Position numbers and translations under genes: made by a program
Notes under the pieces: generated by a model
What the model was told of the DNA's origin: nothing
The model's database searches: none
Seen by the model: the letters and a program-made list of their open reading frames with translations, nothing else
Part shown: positions 62,753 to 64,000 of the stretch, piece by piece
Layout: each line of letters starts with the position of its first letter
Position numbering within the stretch: the stretch's first letter is position 1
Source of the DNA: Mesorhizobium carmichaelinearum
GTDB lineage: Bacteria > Pseudomonadota > Alphaproteobacteria > Rhizobiales > Rhizobiaceae
DNA length: 64,000 nucleotides
Direction: 5' to 3'
Assembly: GCF_900199455.1 (NCBI RefSeq)
Contig: NZ_FZQR01000003.1
Location: 186,001-250,000, forward strand

Positions 62753-63439
62753 TTACGCCCCGAACTCCGCGCGACAATCCTCGAGCCGTCGTTTCTGCTG
62801 GCCGGCGCCGTCGAAATTGGCCGGATCGAGCCACGCTTCATAGGCCTGGCGCAAGGCCGGCCATTCCTTGTCGATGATCGAATACCATGCGGTGTCGCGG
62901 TTTTCACCCTTGACGATGAGGTGCTGGCGGAAAATGCCCTCGAACTTGAAGCCGAACCGTTCCGCGGCCCGCTTCGACGGCTCGTTGCGGTTGTTGCACT
63001 TCCATTCGTAGCGGCGGTAACCCAGTTCGTCGAAGATGTATTTCATGAACAGGAACTGCGCTTCAGTCGCCGCCGGCTTGCGCGAGATGAGCGGCCCCCA
63101 ATAGATGTTGCCGATCTCGATGACGCCGTAAGCCGGATCGATGCGCATCAGCGTCTGGCGTCCGGCGACCTTGCCGCTCGCCTTGTCGATGATGGCAAAG
63201 AACAGCGGATCCTCGCTGGCCTCGACCTTGTCCAGCCAGGGCTGGAAGGCGGCGCGGGTTTCCGGCGGATAGTCGGGCAGCCAGGCGAAGCGGCCGCCGA
63301 CATCGGAGACGGAAGACACCTCATAGAGCCCATCACCGTGTTTTGCGGCGCTCAGCGGTTCAAGCCTGATATAGCGGCCGTCGATCGCCTTGCGCTCCGG
63401 ACGCGGGCGTGGCTGCCAATTCGCGAGATTTTCCGACAC
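62753..63439 (-). CDS. GNAT family N-acetyltransferase (RimJ/RimL-like)
   Basis: The 228-residue product resembles RimJ/RimL-type acetyltransferases: RYIRLEPLSAAKHGDGLYEV, IEIGNIYWGPLISRKPAATE and the end NRNEPSKRAAERFGFKFEGI, then FRQHLIVKGENRDTAWYSII. The GTG at 63439 is chosen because TGGAG is seven bases upstream. It is 28 bases before the cation exporter start, so the two may be co-transcribed. Confidence 0.88.
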   Translation of the reverse strand: MSENLANWQPRPRPERKAIDGRYIRLEPLSAAKHGDGLYEVSSVSDVGGRFAWLPDYPPETRAAFQPWLDKVEASEDPLFFAIIDKASGKVAGRQTLMRIDPAYGVIEIGNIYWGPLISRKPAATEAQFLFMKYIFDELGYRRYEWKCNNRNEPSKRAAERFGFKFEGIFRQHLIVKGENRDTAWYSIIDKEWPALRQAYEAWLDPANFDGAGQQKRRLEDCRAEFGA

Positions 63440-63522
63440 CAGACACTCCAATCCGTTTGACTTTTGCGGGCCGAAGCTCACAAAAACGCAACCCCACAGT
63501 AAGAACCACACGGACGGGAAAA

Positions 63523-64000
63523 ATGCTCCACACGATTTCGGCCTTCGACCGTCTCGGCGAGGAAAACGCCTTCGCGGTGTTGGCGAGGGCGACGGCGCTC
63601 GCCCAACAGGGCCGCGACATCGTCAATCTCGGCATCGGCCAACCCGACTTCAAGACGCCGCAGCACATTGTCGAGGCGGCCATCAAGGCGCTTCGTGACG
63701 GCCACCACGGCTACACGCCCGCCAACGGGCTGCTGGCAACGCGCGAAGCGGTGGTTCGGCGCACGTTGACCACCACCGGCGTCGAGGTGTCGCCCGAGAC
63801 GGTGATGATCCTGCCCGGCGGCAAGCCGACCATGTTCGCGGCGATCCTGATGTTCGGCGAGCCCGGCGCCGAGATCCTTTATCCGGACCCCGGCTTTCCC
63901 ATCTACCGCTCGATGATCGAGTTCACCGGTGCGGCGCCCATTCCGGTGCCGATGCGCGAGGAGAACGGCTTTGCCTTCTCGGCCGAGGAGACGCTGGCGC
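63523..64000 (+). CDS. Class I/II pyridoxal-phosphate aminotransferase (5' part, runs off the window)
   Basis: The visible 159 residues contain the aminotransferase fold I opening: NAFAVLARATALAQQGRDIV, NLGIGQPDFKTPQHIVEAAI and GYTPANGLLATREAV, then PGGKPTMFAAILMF. Residues for PLP lie further on. The ATG at 63523 follows GGACGGG. It is divergent from the acetyltransferase; 83 bases lie between them. Substrate unknown. Confidence 0.88.
   Translation, partial: MLHTISAFDRLGEENAFAVLARATALAQQGRDIVNLGIGQPDFKTPQHIVEAAIKALRDGHHGYTPANGLLATREAVVRRTLTTTGVEVSPETVMILPGGKPTMFAAILMFGEPGAEILYPDPGFPIYRSMIEFTGAAPIPVPMREENGFAFSAEETLA

Noticed and set aside
1..64000. tRNA, rRNA, CRISPR arrays, nod boxes or secretion-system effectors
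   Set aside because: Looked for on both strands by eye; nothing with convincing structure or motif was found.

Overview
The window looks like a chromosomal segment of a Mesorhizobium-type alphaproteobacterium (Hyphomicrobiales, Phyllobacteriaceae-like). The evidence is high GC with strong third-position GC bias, the rhizobial flagellar gene order with the alphaproteobacterial specialities motC, motD/fliK, motE, rem, flaF and flbT, and dispersed palindromic intergenic repeats of the rhizobial type. I see no tRNA, rRNA, CRISPR array, insertion sequence or integrase.

Region 1 (1-29270) is the core flagellar regulon. A leftward block fliG(partial)-fliN-fliM-motA faces a long rightward block: DUF1217 protein, flgF, fliI, a membrane protein of unknown role, flgB, flgC, fliE, flgG, flgA, flgI, motE, flgH, fliL, fliP, two tandem flagellins, fliF, a fliH-like gene, motB, motC, motD/fliK, a lytic transglycosylase, the regulator rem, flgE, flgK, flgL, flaF, flbT, flgD and fliQ. 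Most neighbours overlap by 1-4 bases (ATGA type), which points to translational coupling. Each flagellin ends in a strong intrinsic terminator and carries a hairpin in its leader. FlbT, which controls flagellin mRNA in relatives, is encoded in the same window.

Region 2 (29271-42701) separates fliQ from flhA. It holds an AsnB-type amidotransferase, an MFS exporter with an extra C-terminal domain, a seven-gene leftward locus for polyamine uptake and oxidation (XRE-cupin regulator, binding protein, two permeases, ATPase, FAD oxidase, cupin) with a perfect operator-like palindrome, a divergent CLC chloride channel with CBS domains, a small secreted six-cysteine protein, and an ABM-type monooxygenase.

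Region 3 (42702-45924) returns to flagellar export with flhA, fliR and a FliJ-like gene. Region 4 (45925-50164) is a second interruption: a class III adenylate cyclase with TolB-like and TPR regions, and an ankyrin/YHS gene pair. Region 5 (50165-51843) completes the flagellar set with a FlgJ-type rod protein, a FlgN-like chaperone and a FliL-like anchored protein.

Region 6 (51844-64000) is housekeeping and metabolic: an SCP2 protein, an unknown secreted protein, two GNAT acetyltransferases, ornithine/lysine decarboxylase with a long structured leader (probable speF element), an amidase and LysR pair, a DUF1007 plus NicO-type nickel/cobalt exporter with a very His-rich loop, a DenD-like dehydrogenase, a His-rich CDF zinc exporter, small membrane proteins, and the start of a class I aminotransferase.

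The most notable non-genic observation is that three intergenic palindromes (42567, 51178 and 57926) share one architecture, including a 4-base one-sided bulge, despite different stem sequences. The most notable regulatory observation is the pair of matched leader hairpins in front of the two flagellin genes.
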